DNA of 64,000 bases from Taudactylus pleione (Eukaryota > Chordata > Amphibia > Anura > Myobatrachidae), in contig JAUIMM010000188.1 of the NCBI GenBank assembly GCA_031769625.1, positions 10,469,001-10,533,000 of the forward strand, read 5' to 3'. Positions 49,150-61,044 of the stretch are shown here, in pieces (the stretch's first letter is position 1; each line of letters begins with the position of its first letter). A model generated the notes under the pieces. The model saw only the letters and a program-made list of their open reading frames with translations. It was not told where the DNA came from and did not search any database. The translations under genes were made by a program, and so were the position numbers.

Positions 49150-49855
49150 ACACTTGGACCAGAGGTCTGTAATACATAAATAACCTTTAAGTCAAGTATT
49201 TAGTGCCCCCTCTTGCTGATGGAGTGGATGGGAACAATTTTTAAATAACAGAGACCTTGTCTTTTCGGCGACAAGCTGGGAGATAATCTTTTAACTCATT
49301 GATATGCTAATTGCGGCCTTAACAACTTGGGGTCTAAGGCAATCGCCTCAGTTGTCTTGCCCTCGATCCTGCTGCTTTCATTAATGAAGGAGACATAACT
49401 GCTGGTTGTAATCGAGCCAACGAGGACAGGAGGACTGGAACTGTGAGTAATTCTGTGTCCCACAACGTCCTCTAAGCGGTCACCATTAACAAAAACTATT
49501 ATACAAGTGATTACGATGAAGGAATTCCTATTGTATAATTGCACCAAACCCTTTTATGAAGGATTTGACAAATACCAGTCCGTGTCTAATTCCCCACTTA
49601 ATAATTAGGAAAAAGGAAGTGCATGATGCTTATAGGCAATTACATCTTCCATAAATGAAAACTTTACATCATCAGGGGAACTTGAGTCTTCGTTCAGCCT
49701 CAATCCTGAACCAGAAGCTGAAATCTGTATATCTACAAATGTAGCTCAGAAGCGAAACGCGTGGTGTGATAACTGCCCACTTATTAAGAATACACAAGTC
49801 ACCAGCCCAAGCTCTACAGTATGATGTTTATATTCATCAGTGATGGTTTTTCCGC
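49150..49855. other. Presumed RNF165 intron 1, low-repeat stretch
   Basis: No transposon ends or arrays were recognised between 49200 and 49700. It contains homeodomain-like AT words such as TTGATATGCTAATTGCGG and CATTAATGAAG. A motif AGCGAAACGCGTGG at about 49752 resembles dispersed retroelement ends. No exon was found. Confidence 0.4.
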
Positions 49856-50160
49856 ATACCCATACTTTCCGACATTCAGGGCCCCCTTCCGGGAGGGAGC
49901 TGAATGCCTGCATTCTGTGGGGGGCGTGGCCGGGCTATGATGCCATTTTGGGGGCAGGGCCAGGGGCGTGACAGCACGTTCGCATCATCGTGGCCCTGCC
50001 CCCTCTTCATAATGCTGAAAAAAAGGCATTGTGAAGCAGGGGGCGGAGCCACGATGACGCGAATCAGCCGGGAGGCTTGCCTGCCTTTGAGGGGGGTTGG
50101 GAGTGGCACCTGATATTCGGGAGGCTCCCGACCAAATCGGGAGGGTAGGCAAGCCTGTGC
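49855..50160. mobile_element. GC-rich non-autonomous repeat
   Basis: CATACTTTCCGACATTCAGG at the left and GGGAGGGTAGGCAAGCCTG at the right bracket a GC-rich body with GGGGCGTGGCC and GGGGCGGAGCC words. Related to 3262-3560. Confidence 0.5.
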
Positions 50161-51154
50161 AAACCCCATATGTACTAACCACCGGAATGCATCATCCCGA
50201 TGGGTAACACCAATTTCAGGTGGCGTTACCTAATAGAAACTTATGGGCTTCTTTTCAGGATGCCTCTCCTGAGAGGGATCCAATCGAATCCCTCCCATCA
50301 TCCCCCGCACATGCCCAGAAGGATGCCAGAGGCTCTTCTGGTGGTTAAACCCGTAAGTCCCTCTGTCCAGAGCCATCGCAAAGGACAGCTATTATCAGGA
50401 GATCTGTCCTTTGGGATATTCTAGGTACATACTGCGGTAATCAACCACGTTATATACCCGAAGACAGGTGGGATGTACCGCATTGCGGATGCGATGCTTA
50501 GTACATCCCGTCCTAGATGCTGTCACAGCAAACGGAGAATAGTACAGTGATAGCTTTTGGTATCGCTACTCTGCCGCGCATGTGCAGAGAGGACCAACCT
50601 ACTTGGGAGGAATCATAAAATCCTTATGACAACGCCATATTCAGACTGAGATAGCTAACGGTGACAAGCGAACTATAAGCCTGATTCAGAGTTGGGAATA
50701 GAGAGAGATCTCTCAACTGATCATCCTGGTGAAACCATGCTGCACTGCAGGTGGGGCAGATATAAAATGTTTAGAGAGATTTAGATTTGGGAGGAGTGTT
50801 TCCAAACTGACATCTAAATTGTAGAGTAATAATAAAGCTGTGCAGTATTTGTGGGCTACATGTAAAAGCAGCCAGTATTTACCTTACATGAAAAAAAATG
50901 TATGTATTTACACCCCTTGCATTGCAACATGGTTTGTCCAGGTACACAGTTAAGTGCTGGATGGGACATCGAAAGAAAACATTGGAAGTACTGATGTTTT
51001 TAACATTGAATACAAAACATTGTTTAGATATAAACATTGGTTCTCTGAAACCGATGTTCACCGATGTTTTTTTTAAGCAAACTGTATTTAAACATATAAT
51101 AGACTAAAACTTTTAAAATAAGCTTATACTATGGCTATCTTCATGGAGGCATGC

Positions 51155-51156
<2 letters not shown>

Positions 51157-51194
<38 letters not shown>
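51157..51194. repeat. (TA)n microsatellite, hAT insertion site
   Basis: About 38 bases of TA. The first hAT element is inserted at its right edge, where ATATATAC serves as the duplicated target. Confidence 0.93.
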
Positions 51195-51195
<1 letters not shown>

Positions 51196-51863
51196 TAGGG
51201 GTGTGCACCGGCCACTTTTCGTGTTTTGTGTTTTGGTTTTGGATCTGGATCTTTAATTCGTGTTTTGGATCTGGATTGGTTTTGCCAAAACCACCCTTCC
51301 GTGTTTTGGGTTCTGGGTTTTGTGTTTTGGATCTGTATTTTTTTTTAAAAAAAGCATAAAAACAGCTAAAATGACAGAATTTGTGGGTTTTTATGCTCCT
51401 ATTCAATTATTAACCTCAATAACCTTCATTTCCACTCATTTCCAGTCTATTATGAACACCTAACACCTCACAATATTGTTTTTATGGCCAAAAGGTTGCA
51501 CCGAGGTAGCTGGATGACTATGCTAAGCGACACGAGTGGGCGGCACAAACACGTGGCCCATCTAGGAGTGGCACTGCAGTGGCAGACAGGATGGCAGTTT
51601 GAAAAACCAGGCCCCAAACAGTACATACTGCAAAGAAAAAAAAGAGGTGCAAGATGGAATTGTCCTTGGGCCCTCCCACCCACCCTTATGTTGTATAAAC
51701 AGGACATGCACACTTTAACAAACCAATCATTTCAGCGCCAGGGTCTGCCACATGACTGTGGCTGAAATGATCGGTTCGTTTGGGCCCCCACAAAACAAGC
51801 TGGCAATTAATGTGTCCCTGCTCAAACTGGCTCTACGGAGGCAAGATGTCGTCCTCATCCTCC

Positions 51864-52859
51864 TCATCCACCGATTCCTTGGATAAAAGAGGGAAAAAGG
51901 GATTTAGGTGTCCTTGGACTGCTTACGGTCTTAGCCAAAGTTTCTGAACTTGACAGTAACTTATTATGAACGCGCTGCAGGTGCCGTATAAGGGAGGATG
52001 TTCCTAGGTGGTTAACGTCCCTACCCCTACTTATTTCACCTTTACATATGGTACATATGGCAAGAAAGTTGTTGTCCGGATTTGGATAGAAATATTGCCA
52101 GACCAAAGAGGTGGAATGTTTGGTCTTCTGCCCAGGCATGACCGTGATGGGCTTTTTCATCCCACGGACAACAACTGTCTCCCCCGGAGCCTGATTTAAA
52201 CAAACCACATCACCATCAGAATCCTCCTCGCCAACTTCCTCCTCAGCGCCAGCTACACCAGTATCCTCATCCTGTTGTACTTCAACAGTGACATCTTCAA
52301 TTTGCATATCAGCAAGTGGACTGTGGGTGCTCCTTTCAGCACTTGCAGGGGGCGTGCAAATGGTGGAAAGAGCCACCTCTTCCCGTCCAGTGCTGGGAAG
52401 GTCAGGCATCGCAACCGCCACCACACTTGGACTCTCCTTGGGGATTTGTGATATCTTCTTAGAACGCACAGTTCTTCGCTGTGCTTTTGCCAGCTTAACT
52501 TGTTAGATTTTTTTAGCGGGAGGAGGGCTTCCATCGTCATGTGAAGCTGAACCACTAGTCATGAACATAGGGAAAGACCTTAGCCGTTCCTTGCCACTCC
52601 GTGTCATAAATGGCATATTGACAAGTTTACGTTTCTCTTCAGATGATTTAAATGTTTTTTTTAAGGTCATTTTCCTGAACTTTGTCATTTGGGATTGTAT
52701 GTGCCCTCTACTATGACATTGGGCATCGGCCTTGGCAGACGACGTTGATGGCATGTTATTGTCTATGCCATAACTAGTGGCAGCAGCTTCAGCACTAGGA
52801 GGAAGTGGTTCTTGATCTTTCCCTATTTTATTTTTATCAGAGAAAGTTTGGTCCTCCAC
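51864..52859 (-). pseudogene. hAT transposase N-terminal part with BED zinc finger, interrupted
   Basis: The frame from 52859 runs down to 51864 in a single phase, broken by one TAA at 52503-52505. The upstream 118 residues are low-complexity (Lys/Ser-rich, ending PPPAKK). The downstream part is an acidic linker followed by a BED finger: SLVWQYFYP, then Cys-x2-Cys (ICTIC), then His-x4-His (RHLQRVH), at about residues 120-168 of the lower frame. BED fingers bind the transposon ends in hAT proteins. Shortly after the finger the frame joins the sequence that, in element B, follows the transposase C-terminus, so the catalytic core was lost by an internal deletion near 51880. Not expected to be active. 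Confidence 0.85.
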
Positions 52860-52904
52860 TTATGTTATATTGATATATACGTGCAGCTAAGGCGCACACA
52901 AACA

Positions 52905-53870
52905 CAGAAAATATTTTTTTATTTTTGTTGGCGACTAGTGCACTTTGTGGGTTACACCACCCTTTAAGAAATTAGCCAGCCGGCCCTTTACTTATGGGAC
53001 ACAGGCGCACGCTTGGCGCTGCTCCTTTGTTGATGCACGTGCAGCCACAGTGCACACAATTCACAAACACAGAAAATATTTTTTTATTTGGTTTGGAGTG
53101 TACTTTGGGGGTTACAGCACCCTTTAACGGTCAAGCCAGCCGGCCCTTTACTTATGACACAGGCGCACGCTTGGCACTACTTTGTTGATGCACGTGCGGC
53201 TACTGCGCACACAATTCACAAACACAGAAAATATTTTTTTATTTGGTTTGGAGTGTACTTTGGGGGTTACAGCACCCTTTAACGGTCAAGCCAGCGGGCC
53301 CTTTACTTATGACACAGGCGCACGCTTGGCACTACTTTGTTGATGCACGTGCCGCTACTGCGCACACAATTCACAAACACAGAAAATATTTTTTTATTTG
53401 GTTTGGAGTGTACTTTGGGGGTTACAGCACCCTTTAACGGTCAAGCCAGCCGGCCCTTTACTTATGACACAGGCGCACGCTTGGCACTGCTTTGTTGATG
53501 CACGTGCGGCTACTGCGCACACAATTCACAAACACAGAAAATATTTTTTTATTGGTTTGGACTAGAGTGTACTTTCGGGGGTTACAGCACCCTTAACGGT
53601 CAAGCCAGCCGGCCCTTTACTTATGACACAGGCGCACGCTTGGCACTACTTTGTTGATGCACGTGCGGCTACTGCGCACACAATTCACAAACACAGAAAA
53701 TAATTATTTTTTTGGTTTGGACTGGAGTGTACTTTGGGGGTTACAGCACCCTTTAACGGTCAAGCCAGCCGGCCCTTTACTTATGACACAGGCGCACGCT
53801 TGGCACTACTTTGTTGATGCACGTGCGGCTACTGCGCACACAATTCACAAACACAGAAAAAATATTATTT
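52905..53870. repeat. 155-bp tandem array inside hAT element A
   Basis: About six copies of a unit containing GCCAGCCGGCCCTTTACTTA, GACACAGGCGCACGCTTGGC, ACAATTCACAAACACAGAAA and GGGGGTTACAGCACCCTTTA. Period about 155-160 bp. Located between the element's right end (its promoter side) and the transposase start codon, so it would form the 5' leader of any transcript. Confidence 0.9.
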
Positions 53871-55075
53871 TTTTTTAGCACTTGGGGGGAGCACCCCTGA
53901 CGGACAGAGCACCCCCTGGACAACACAACAGCACCCCTTTAGGACTGGGACACTGCACAGGACTTTGGAGTGGACACAGCCCCTATGGACAACTGACTGC
54001 ACAACACAATCCAGCCAGCCCCTATGGACTTTGAAGTAGTGGACACAGCCCTTATGGACAACAGCAGCACAGCACAACACAGCCAGCCCCTATGGACTTT
54101 GAAGTAGTGGTCACAGCCCCTATGGACAACAGCAGCACAGCGCAGCACAGCACAGCACAACACTACTCTACTCTACTCTGCACTACACTACACTACACAG
54201 CCCAGCCAGCCCTAACTCCGACCCTCCCTCTTCACTGTCCACAGCCGAGTGAGAAAATGGTGCCGACGCGGGTACCTTATATAGGATCCAAAACCCAGAA
54301 GGCGGGATGATGAAGTTTTGCCTCGATTTCAGATCCGAGTCAGGCGGTAAAAGTCGAGCCTGACTCGGATCGGCCTCGGATCGGGGGGGCTCGGGGGGGG
54401 TTCGGATTTCAGAAATCCGAACCCGCTCACCCCTAATATATACAGTATAGGGGTGTGCACCGGCCACTTTTTGTGTTTTGGTTTTGGATCTGGATCTTTC
54501 TTCGTGTTTTGGATTTGGATTGGTTTTGCCAAAACCACCCTTCCATGTTTTGGGTTCTGGGTTTTGTGTTTTGGATCTGTATTTTTTTTTTAAAAAGCAT
54601 AAAAACAGCTAAAATCACAGAGTGTGTGGGTCTTTCTGCTCCTATGCTATTATTAACCTCAATAACCTTAATTTCCACTCATTTCCAGTCTATTCTGAGC
54701 ACCTCACACCTTACAATAGTGTTTTTATGTCCAAAAGGTTGCACCGAGGTAGCTGGATGACTATGCTAAGCGACACGAGTGGGCGGCACAAACACGTGGC
54801 CCATCTAGGAGTGACACTGCAGTGGCAGACAGGATGGCAGTTTGAAAAACTAGGCCCCAAACAGTACATAATGCAAAGAAAAAAAAGAGGTGCAAGATGG
54901 AATTGTCCTTGGGCCCTCCCACCCACCCTTATGTTGTATAAACAGGACATGCACACTTTAACAAACAAATCATTTCAGCGCCAGGGTCTGCCATACGGCT
55001 GTGGCTGAAATGATTGGTTCGTTTGGGCCCCCACAAAACAAGCTGGCAAATAATCTGTCCCTGCACAAACTGGCT

Positions 55076-55478
55076 CTATGGAGGCAAGATATCGTCCTCA
55101 TCCTCCTCATCCACCGATTCCTCACCCTCTTCAGTGTTGTGTACATCCTCATCCTCACAGAGTATTAACTCGTCCCCGCTGGAATCCACCACCACAGGTC
55201 CCTCCGTACGTTCTGGAGGCTGGTCTCCCTGGAAGAGTTGATAATTCATTTTTCTGAACATCATCTCCACATTTTGTGGAAGCAACCTCCTACGCCTTTC
55301 GCTGAAAAGGTTCCCGGCTGCACTAAACACTCTTTCGGAGTACACACTGGAGGGGGGGCAACTCAGGTAAAATAAAGCCAGTTTGTACAGGGGCCTCCAA
55401 ATTGCCTCTTTTTCCTGCCAGTACAGGTACGGACTGTCTGACATGCCTACTTGGAAGCTGTCATAGATATAATCCTTT
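55076..55478 (-). pseudogene. hAT transposase C-terminal dimerisation domain fragment
   Basis: About 134 codons ending in an acidic tail. They include YWQEKEAIWRPLYKLALFYL, SCPPSSVYSERVFSAAGNLF and SERRRRLLPQNVEMMFRKMN. This is the hAT family dimerisation region: conserved aromatic start, P-x-S-S-x-x-x-E-R-x-F-S-x-A-G and the following R-R-x-x-L. The frame continues upstream into the tandem array (residues 1-22 of the open frame are repeat-derived), so the fragment is fused to array sequence and has no own start. No DDE catalytic residues remain in element B upstream of it, apart from the small piece at 58410-58535. Confidence 0.88.
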
Positions 55479-58290
55479 AACAGACAGACGCATGCTTGTC
55501 GCTGCTGCTTTGAGGATGCAGGTGTGGCTACAGCCCACACAATTCACAAAGACAGAATAAAAAGAAGAATTTTTTATTTTTTGTGGAGCGCAATTTGAGG
55601 GTTACACCACCCTTTAACAGACAGATGCACGCTTGTCACTGCTGCTTTGAGGATGCAGGTACGGCTACTGCGCATACATTTCACACACAACCACAGAAAA
55701 AAAGATTATTTTATTTTGGTTGGAGCGCACTTTGGGGGTTACACTACCCTTTAACAGACAGATGCATGCTTGTCGCTGCTGCTTTGAGGATGCCGGTGTG
55801 GCTACAGCCCACACAATTCACAAATACAGAAAAGAATAGAAGAATTTTTTATTTTTTGTGGAGCGCACTTTGAGGGTTACACCACCCTTTAACAGACAGA
55901 CGACAGCTTGTCACTGCTGCTTTGAGGATGCCGGTGCGGCTACAGCCCACACAATTCACAAAGACAGACAAAAAAGAAGAATTTTTTTTTTTTTTGTGGA
56001 GCGCACTTTGAGGGTTACACCACCCTTTAACAGACAGATGCACGCTTGTCGCTGCTGCTTTGAGGATGCAGGTGCGGCTACAGCCCACACAATTCACAAA
56101 GATAGAAAAAAAAAGATTTTTATTTTTTATTTTTTGTGGAGTGCACTTTGAGGGTTACACCACCCTTTAACAGACAGACGCACGCTTGTTGCTGCTGCTT
56201 TGAGGATGCTGGTGCGGCTACAGCCCACACAATTCACAAAGACAGAAAAAAAAAGAAGAATTTTTTATTTTTTGTGGAGCGCCCTTTGAGGGTTACACCA
56301 CCATTTAACAGACAGACGCACGCTTGTCACTGCTGCTTTGAGGATGCAGGTGCGGCTACAGCCCACACAATTCACAAAGACAGAAAAAAAAAGAAGAATT
56401 TTTTTTTGTGGAGTGCACTTTGAGGGTTACACCACCCTTTAACAGACAGACGCATGCTTGTTGCTGCTGCTTTGAGGATGCCGGTGCGGCTACAGCCCAC
56501 ACAATTCACAAACCACAGAAAAAAAGATTATTTTATTTTGGTTGGAGCGCACTTTGGGGGTTACACTACCCTTTAACAGACAGACGCCAGCTTGTCGCTG
56601 CTGCTTTGTGGATGCAGGTGCGGTTACAGCCCACACAATTCACAAAGACAGAAAAAAAAGATTTTTTTTTTGTGGAGTGCACTTTGAGGGTTACACCACC
56701 CTTTAACAGACAGGCGCATGCTTGTCGCTGCTGCTTTGAGGATGCAGGTGCTGCTACAGCCCACACAATTCACAAAGACAGAGAAAAAAGAAGAATTTTT
56801 TTTTGTGGAGTGCACTTTGAGGGTTACACCACCCTTTAACAGACAGATGACAGCTTGTCACTGCTGCTTTGAGGATGCCGGTGCGGCTACAGCCCACACA
56901 TTTCACAAAGACAGAAAAAAAAAGAAGTTTTTTTTTTGTGGAGTGCACTTTGAGGGTTACACCACCCTTTAACAGACAGGCGCATGCTTGTCGCTGCTGC
57001 TTTGAGGATGCAGGTGCTGCTACAGCCCACACAATTCACAAAGACAGAAAAAAAAGAAGAATTTTTTATTTTTTGTGGAGCGCAATTTGAGGGTTACACC
57101 ACCCTTTAACAGACAGATGCACGCTTGTCGCTGCTGCTTTGAGGATGCAGGTGCGGCTACTGCGCATACATTTCACACACAACCACAGAAAAAAAGATTA
57201 TTTTATTTTGGTTGGAGCGCACATTGGGGGTTACACTACCCTTTAACAGACAGATGCACGCTTGTCGCTGCTGCTTTGAGGATGCAGGTGCGGCTACAGC
57301 CCACACAATTCACAAAGACAGAATAGAATAGAAGAATTTTTTATTTTTTGTGGAGCGCACTTTGAGGGTTACACCACCCTTTAACAGACAGATGACAGCT
57401 TGTCACTGCTGCTTTGAGGATGCCGGTGTGGCTACAGCCCACACAATTCACAAAGACAGAAAAAAAAAGAAGAAGTTTTTTTTTTGTGGAGTGCACTTTG
57501 AGGGTTACACCACCCTTTAACAGACAGATGCACGCTTGTCGCTGCTGCTTTGAGGATGCAGGTGCGGCTACTGCGCATACATTTCACACACAACCACAGA
57601 AAAAAAGATTATATTATTTTGGTTGGAGCACACTTTGGGGGTTACACTACCCTTTAACAGACAGACGCACGCTTGTCGCTGCTGCTTTGAGGATGCAGGT
57701 GCGGCTACAGCCCACACAATTCACAAAGACAGAAAAAAAAGAAGAATTTTTTATTTTTTGTGGAGCGCAATTTGAGGGTTACACCACCCTTTAACAGACA
57801 GATGCACGCTTGTCGCTGCTGCTTTGAGGATGCAGGTGCGGCTACTGCGCATACATTTCACACACAACCACAGAAAAAAAGATTATTTTATTTTGGTTGG
57901 AGCGCACTTTGGGGGTTACACTACCCTTTAACAGACAGACGCACGCTTGTCGCTGCTGCTTTGAGGATGCCGGTGCGGCTACAGCCCACACAATTCACAA
58001 AGACAGAAAAGAATAGAAGAATTTTTTATTTTTTGTGGAGCGCACTTTGAGGGTTACACCACCCTTTAACAGACAGACGACAGCTTGTCGCTGCTGCTTT
58101 GAGGATGCCGGTGCGGCCACAGCCCACACAATTCACAAAGACAGAAAAAAAAGAAGTTTTTTTTTTGTGGAGTGCACTTTGAGGGTTACACCACCCTTTA
58201 ACAGACAGGCGCATGCTTGTCGCTGCTGCTTTGAGGATGCAGGTGCGGCTACTGCGCATACATTTCACACACATTTTTTTTGGAGCGCAT
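55478..58290. repeat. 137-bp tandem array inside hAT element B
   Basis: About twenty copies of a unit carrying CCCTTTAACAGACAGACGCA, GCTTGTCGCTGCTGCTTTGA, GGCTACAGCCCACACAATTC and GTGGAGCGCACTTTGAGGGT. The period varies (about 125-140 bp) mainly through A- and T-run length. At least two subtypes alternate: one with GGCTACTGCGCATACATTTC and TTTTGGTTGGAGCGC, the other with ACAGCCCACACAATTC. Open frames here are spurious. Confidence 0.9.
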
Positions 58291-59240
58291 TTTGGAGATT
58301 ACAGCACCCTTTAACGGACAAGCCAGCTGGCCCTTTACTTATGACACAGGCACACGCTTGGCGCTGCTCCTTTGTTGATGCATGTGCAGCCACAGTGCAC
58401 ACAATTCACAAGCATAGAAAATAATTCCTCCACCATTCTGTCAGTGGTGACAGTATCATATGCAGTGACAGTAGACATGTCAGAAATTGTTGGCACGTCC
58501 TTCAGTCCGGACCAGATGTCCAAACCGGCCCTTGACTTATGACACAGGCGCACGCTTGGCGCTGCTGCTGTGTTGATGCACGTGTGGCTACTGCGCATAC
58601 ATTTCGCACACAAACAGAAAAAAAAAGAATTGTTTATTTTTTGTGGAGTGCACTTTGGGGGTTACACCACCCTTTAACAGACTTATGGGACACAGGCGCA
58701 CGCTTGGCGCTGCTCCTTTTTTGATGCACGTGCAGCCACAGTGCACACAATTCACAAACACAGAAAATATTTTTTTATTTTGTTTGGAGTGCACTTTGGG
58801 GGTTACACCACCCTTTAACAGACAAGCCAGCCGGCCCTTTATTTATGACACAGGCGCACGCTTGGCGCTATTTTGTTGATGCACGTGCGGCCACATTGCA
58901 CACAATTCACAAACACAGAAGATATTTTTTTATTTTGTTTGGAGTGCACTTTGGGGGTTACAGCACCCTTTACCGGTCAAGCCAGCAGGCCCTTTACGTA
59001 TGACACAGGCGCACGCTTGGCGCTACTTTGTTGATAACCGTGCGGCCACAGTGCACACAATTCACAAACAGAAAATAATTTTTTATTTTGTTTGGAGTGC
59101 ACTTTGGGGGTTACAGCACCCTTTAATGGACGAGCCAGCTGGCCCTTTATTTATGATACAGGTGCACGCTTGGTGCTACTTTGTTGATGCATGTGCGGCT
59201 ACTGCGCACACAATTCACAAACACAGAAAAAAAAAATATT
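58291..59240. repeat. 155-bp tandem array in element B with trapped transposase piece
   Basis: The same unit type as in element A (GCCAGCTGGCCCTTTACTTA, GACACAGGCGCACGCTTGGC), about five or six copies. At 58410-58535 one unit is interrupted by unique sequence whose minus-strand translation, LDIWSGLKDVPTISDMST and VTTDRMVEELFSM, looks like part of a hAT transposase and not like array sequence. Confidence 0.8.
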
Positions 59241-59584
59241 TTTTGCACTTGGGGGGAGCACCCCTGATGGACAGAGCACCCCCTGGACAACACTACAGCA
59301 CCCCTTTAGGACTGGGACACTGCACAGGACTTTGGAGTGGACACAGCCCCTATGGACAACTGACTGCACAACACAGTCCAGCCAGCCCCTATGGACTTTG
59401 GAGGAGTGGACACAGTCCCTATGGACAACAGCAGCACAGCACAACACAGCCAGCCCCTATGGACTTTGGAGGAGTGGACACAGCCCCTATGGACAACATT
59501 AGCACAGCACAGCGCAGCACAGCACAGCACAACGCTACGCTGAGAAAATGGCTCTGACGCGGGTACCTTATATAGAATCCAAAA

Positions 59585-60880
59585 CCCGTGAGAGGGCACT
59601 ACTAGTGACAGACAGTATGGCAGAAGTGTTGTGTGTTACTGCTGGCAGGGCACTACTAGTGACAGACAGTATGGCAGAAGTGTTGTGTGTTACTGCTGGC
59701 AGGGCACTACTAGTGACAGACAGTATTACAGAAATGCTGTGTGTTACTGCTGGCAGGGCACTACCAGTGACAGACAGTATAGCAGAAATGTTGTGTGTTA
59801 CTGCTGGCAGGGCACTACTAGTGACATACAGTATTGCAGGAGTGATTTGTGTTACTGCTGGCAGGGCACTACTAGTGACAGACAGTATTGCAGGAGTGTT
59901 GTGTGTTACTGCTGGCAGGGCACTACTAGTGACAGACAGTATTGCAGGAGTGTTGTGTGTTACTGCTGGCAGGGCACTATTAGTGACAGATAGTATAGCA
60001 GAAGTGCTGTGTGTTACTGCTGGCAGGGCACTAGTAGTGATAGACAGTATAGCAGAAGTGCTGTGTGTTACTGCTGGCAGGGCACTACTAGTGACAGACA
60101 GTATAACAGGAGTGTTGTGTGTTACTGCGGGCAGGGCACTACTAGTGACAGACAGTATAGCAGAAGTGTTGTGTGTTACTGCTGGCAGGGCACTACTAGT
60201 GACATACAGTATTGCAGGAGTGATTTGTGTTACTGCTGGCAGGGCACTACTAGTGACAGACAGTATTGCAGGAGTGTTGTGTGTTACTGCTGGCAGGGCA
60301 CTATTAGTGACAGATAGTATAGCAGAAGTGCTGTGTGTTACTGCTGGCAGGGCACTAGTAGTGATAGACAGTATAGCAGAAGTGCTGTGTGTTACTGCTG
60401 GCAGGGCACTACTAGTGACAGACAGTATAACAGGAGTGTTGTGTGTTACTGCGGGCAGGGCACTACTAGTGACAGACAGTATAGCAGAAGTGTTGTGTGT
60501 TACTGCTGGCAGGGCACTACTAGTGACATACAGTATTGCAGGAGTGATTTGTGTTACTGCTGGCAGGGCACTACTAGTGACAGACAGTATTGCAGGAGTG
60601 TTGTGTGTTACTGCTGGCAGGGCACTATTAGTGACAGATAGTATAGCAGAAGTGCTGTGTGTTACTGCTGGCAGGGCACTAGTAGTGATAGACAGTATAG
60701 CAGAAGTGCTGTGTGGTACTGCTGGCAGGGCACTACTAGTGACAGACAGTATAGCAGAAGTGCTATGTGGTACTGCTGGCAGGGCACTACTAGTGACAGA
60801 CAGTATAGCAGAAGTGTTGTGTGTTACTGCTGGCAGGACACTACTAGTGACAGACAGTATAGCAGACCCAAGCACCAGTG
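59585..60880. repeat. 54-bp satellite with 324-bp higher-order period
   Basis: Twenty-four copies of a 54-bp unit beginning GGCAGGGCACTACTAGTGAC. Variant units recur in fixed order every six units. The segment from 60009 is repeated at 60333 essentially without change and again, partly, at 60657 (spacing 324 bp). Since 54 is a multiple of three, both strands stay open (446 and 435 codons), but the translations are simple 18-residue repeats. Confidence 0.95.
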
Positions 60881-61044
60881 TTCACTGAGAGCAGCACCAG
60901 TGACAATGAGCCAGGGGTGGGACTGTCCTATGTGAGGCTGCTAATTGGCTGACCAGAGTGTCTTTCACTCTGCCAACCACCTCCCCCAGCAGCAGCATGC
61001 ACACAGCAGCCATAACCCAGTCAGTGTTTTGTATTCTTGTCTTA

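Larger units (their letters stand above)
51196..54435 (-). mobile_element. hAT element A with 8-bp target duplication
   Basis: The left end TAGGGGTGTGCACCGG and the right end CCCGCTCACCCCTA are inverted. The 8-bp direct repeats ATATATAC (51188-51195 and 54436-54443) match perfectly. Subterminal GTTTTGGATCTGGATC words repeat at the left; GATCCGAGTCAGGC / GCCTGACTCGGATC form a hairpin at the right. Transcription of the transposase remnant is from right to left. It holds a 155-bp tandem array and a BED-finger gene piece, and lacks the catalytic and dimerisation parts. Confidence 0.88.
54448..59590 (-). mobile_element. hAT element B, truncated at its promoter-side end
   Basis: The left end TAGGGGTGTGCACCGG and the next 600 bp are nearly identical to element A, same orientation, only 12 bp after A's end. 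Homology at the other side runs through TACCTTATATAGAATCC and stops at CAAAACCC (about 59588), where the 54-bp satellite starts; A's terminal hairpin and inverted repeat are missing. The element keeps the transposase C-terminus but lacks the BED region. Its internal arrays are about 3.8 kb, four times those of A. Confidence 0.85.

Noticed and set aside
55583..58424. Cys-rich recurrent peptides (CRCCFEDAGAATAHT-type) as a repeat protein
   Set aside because: They arise from the non-coding tandem array of hAT element B. The frame changes with A/T-run length and no start or domain is conserved.
59548..60888. Open frames of 446 (plus) and 435 (minus) codons over the same DNA
   Set aside because: Both are 18-residue repeats of the 54-bp satellite. 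Symmetric openness on both strands and absence of any domain argue against a protein.
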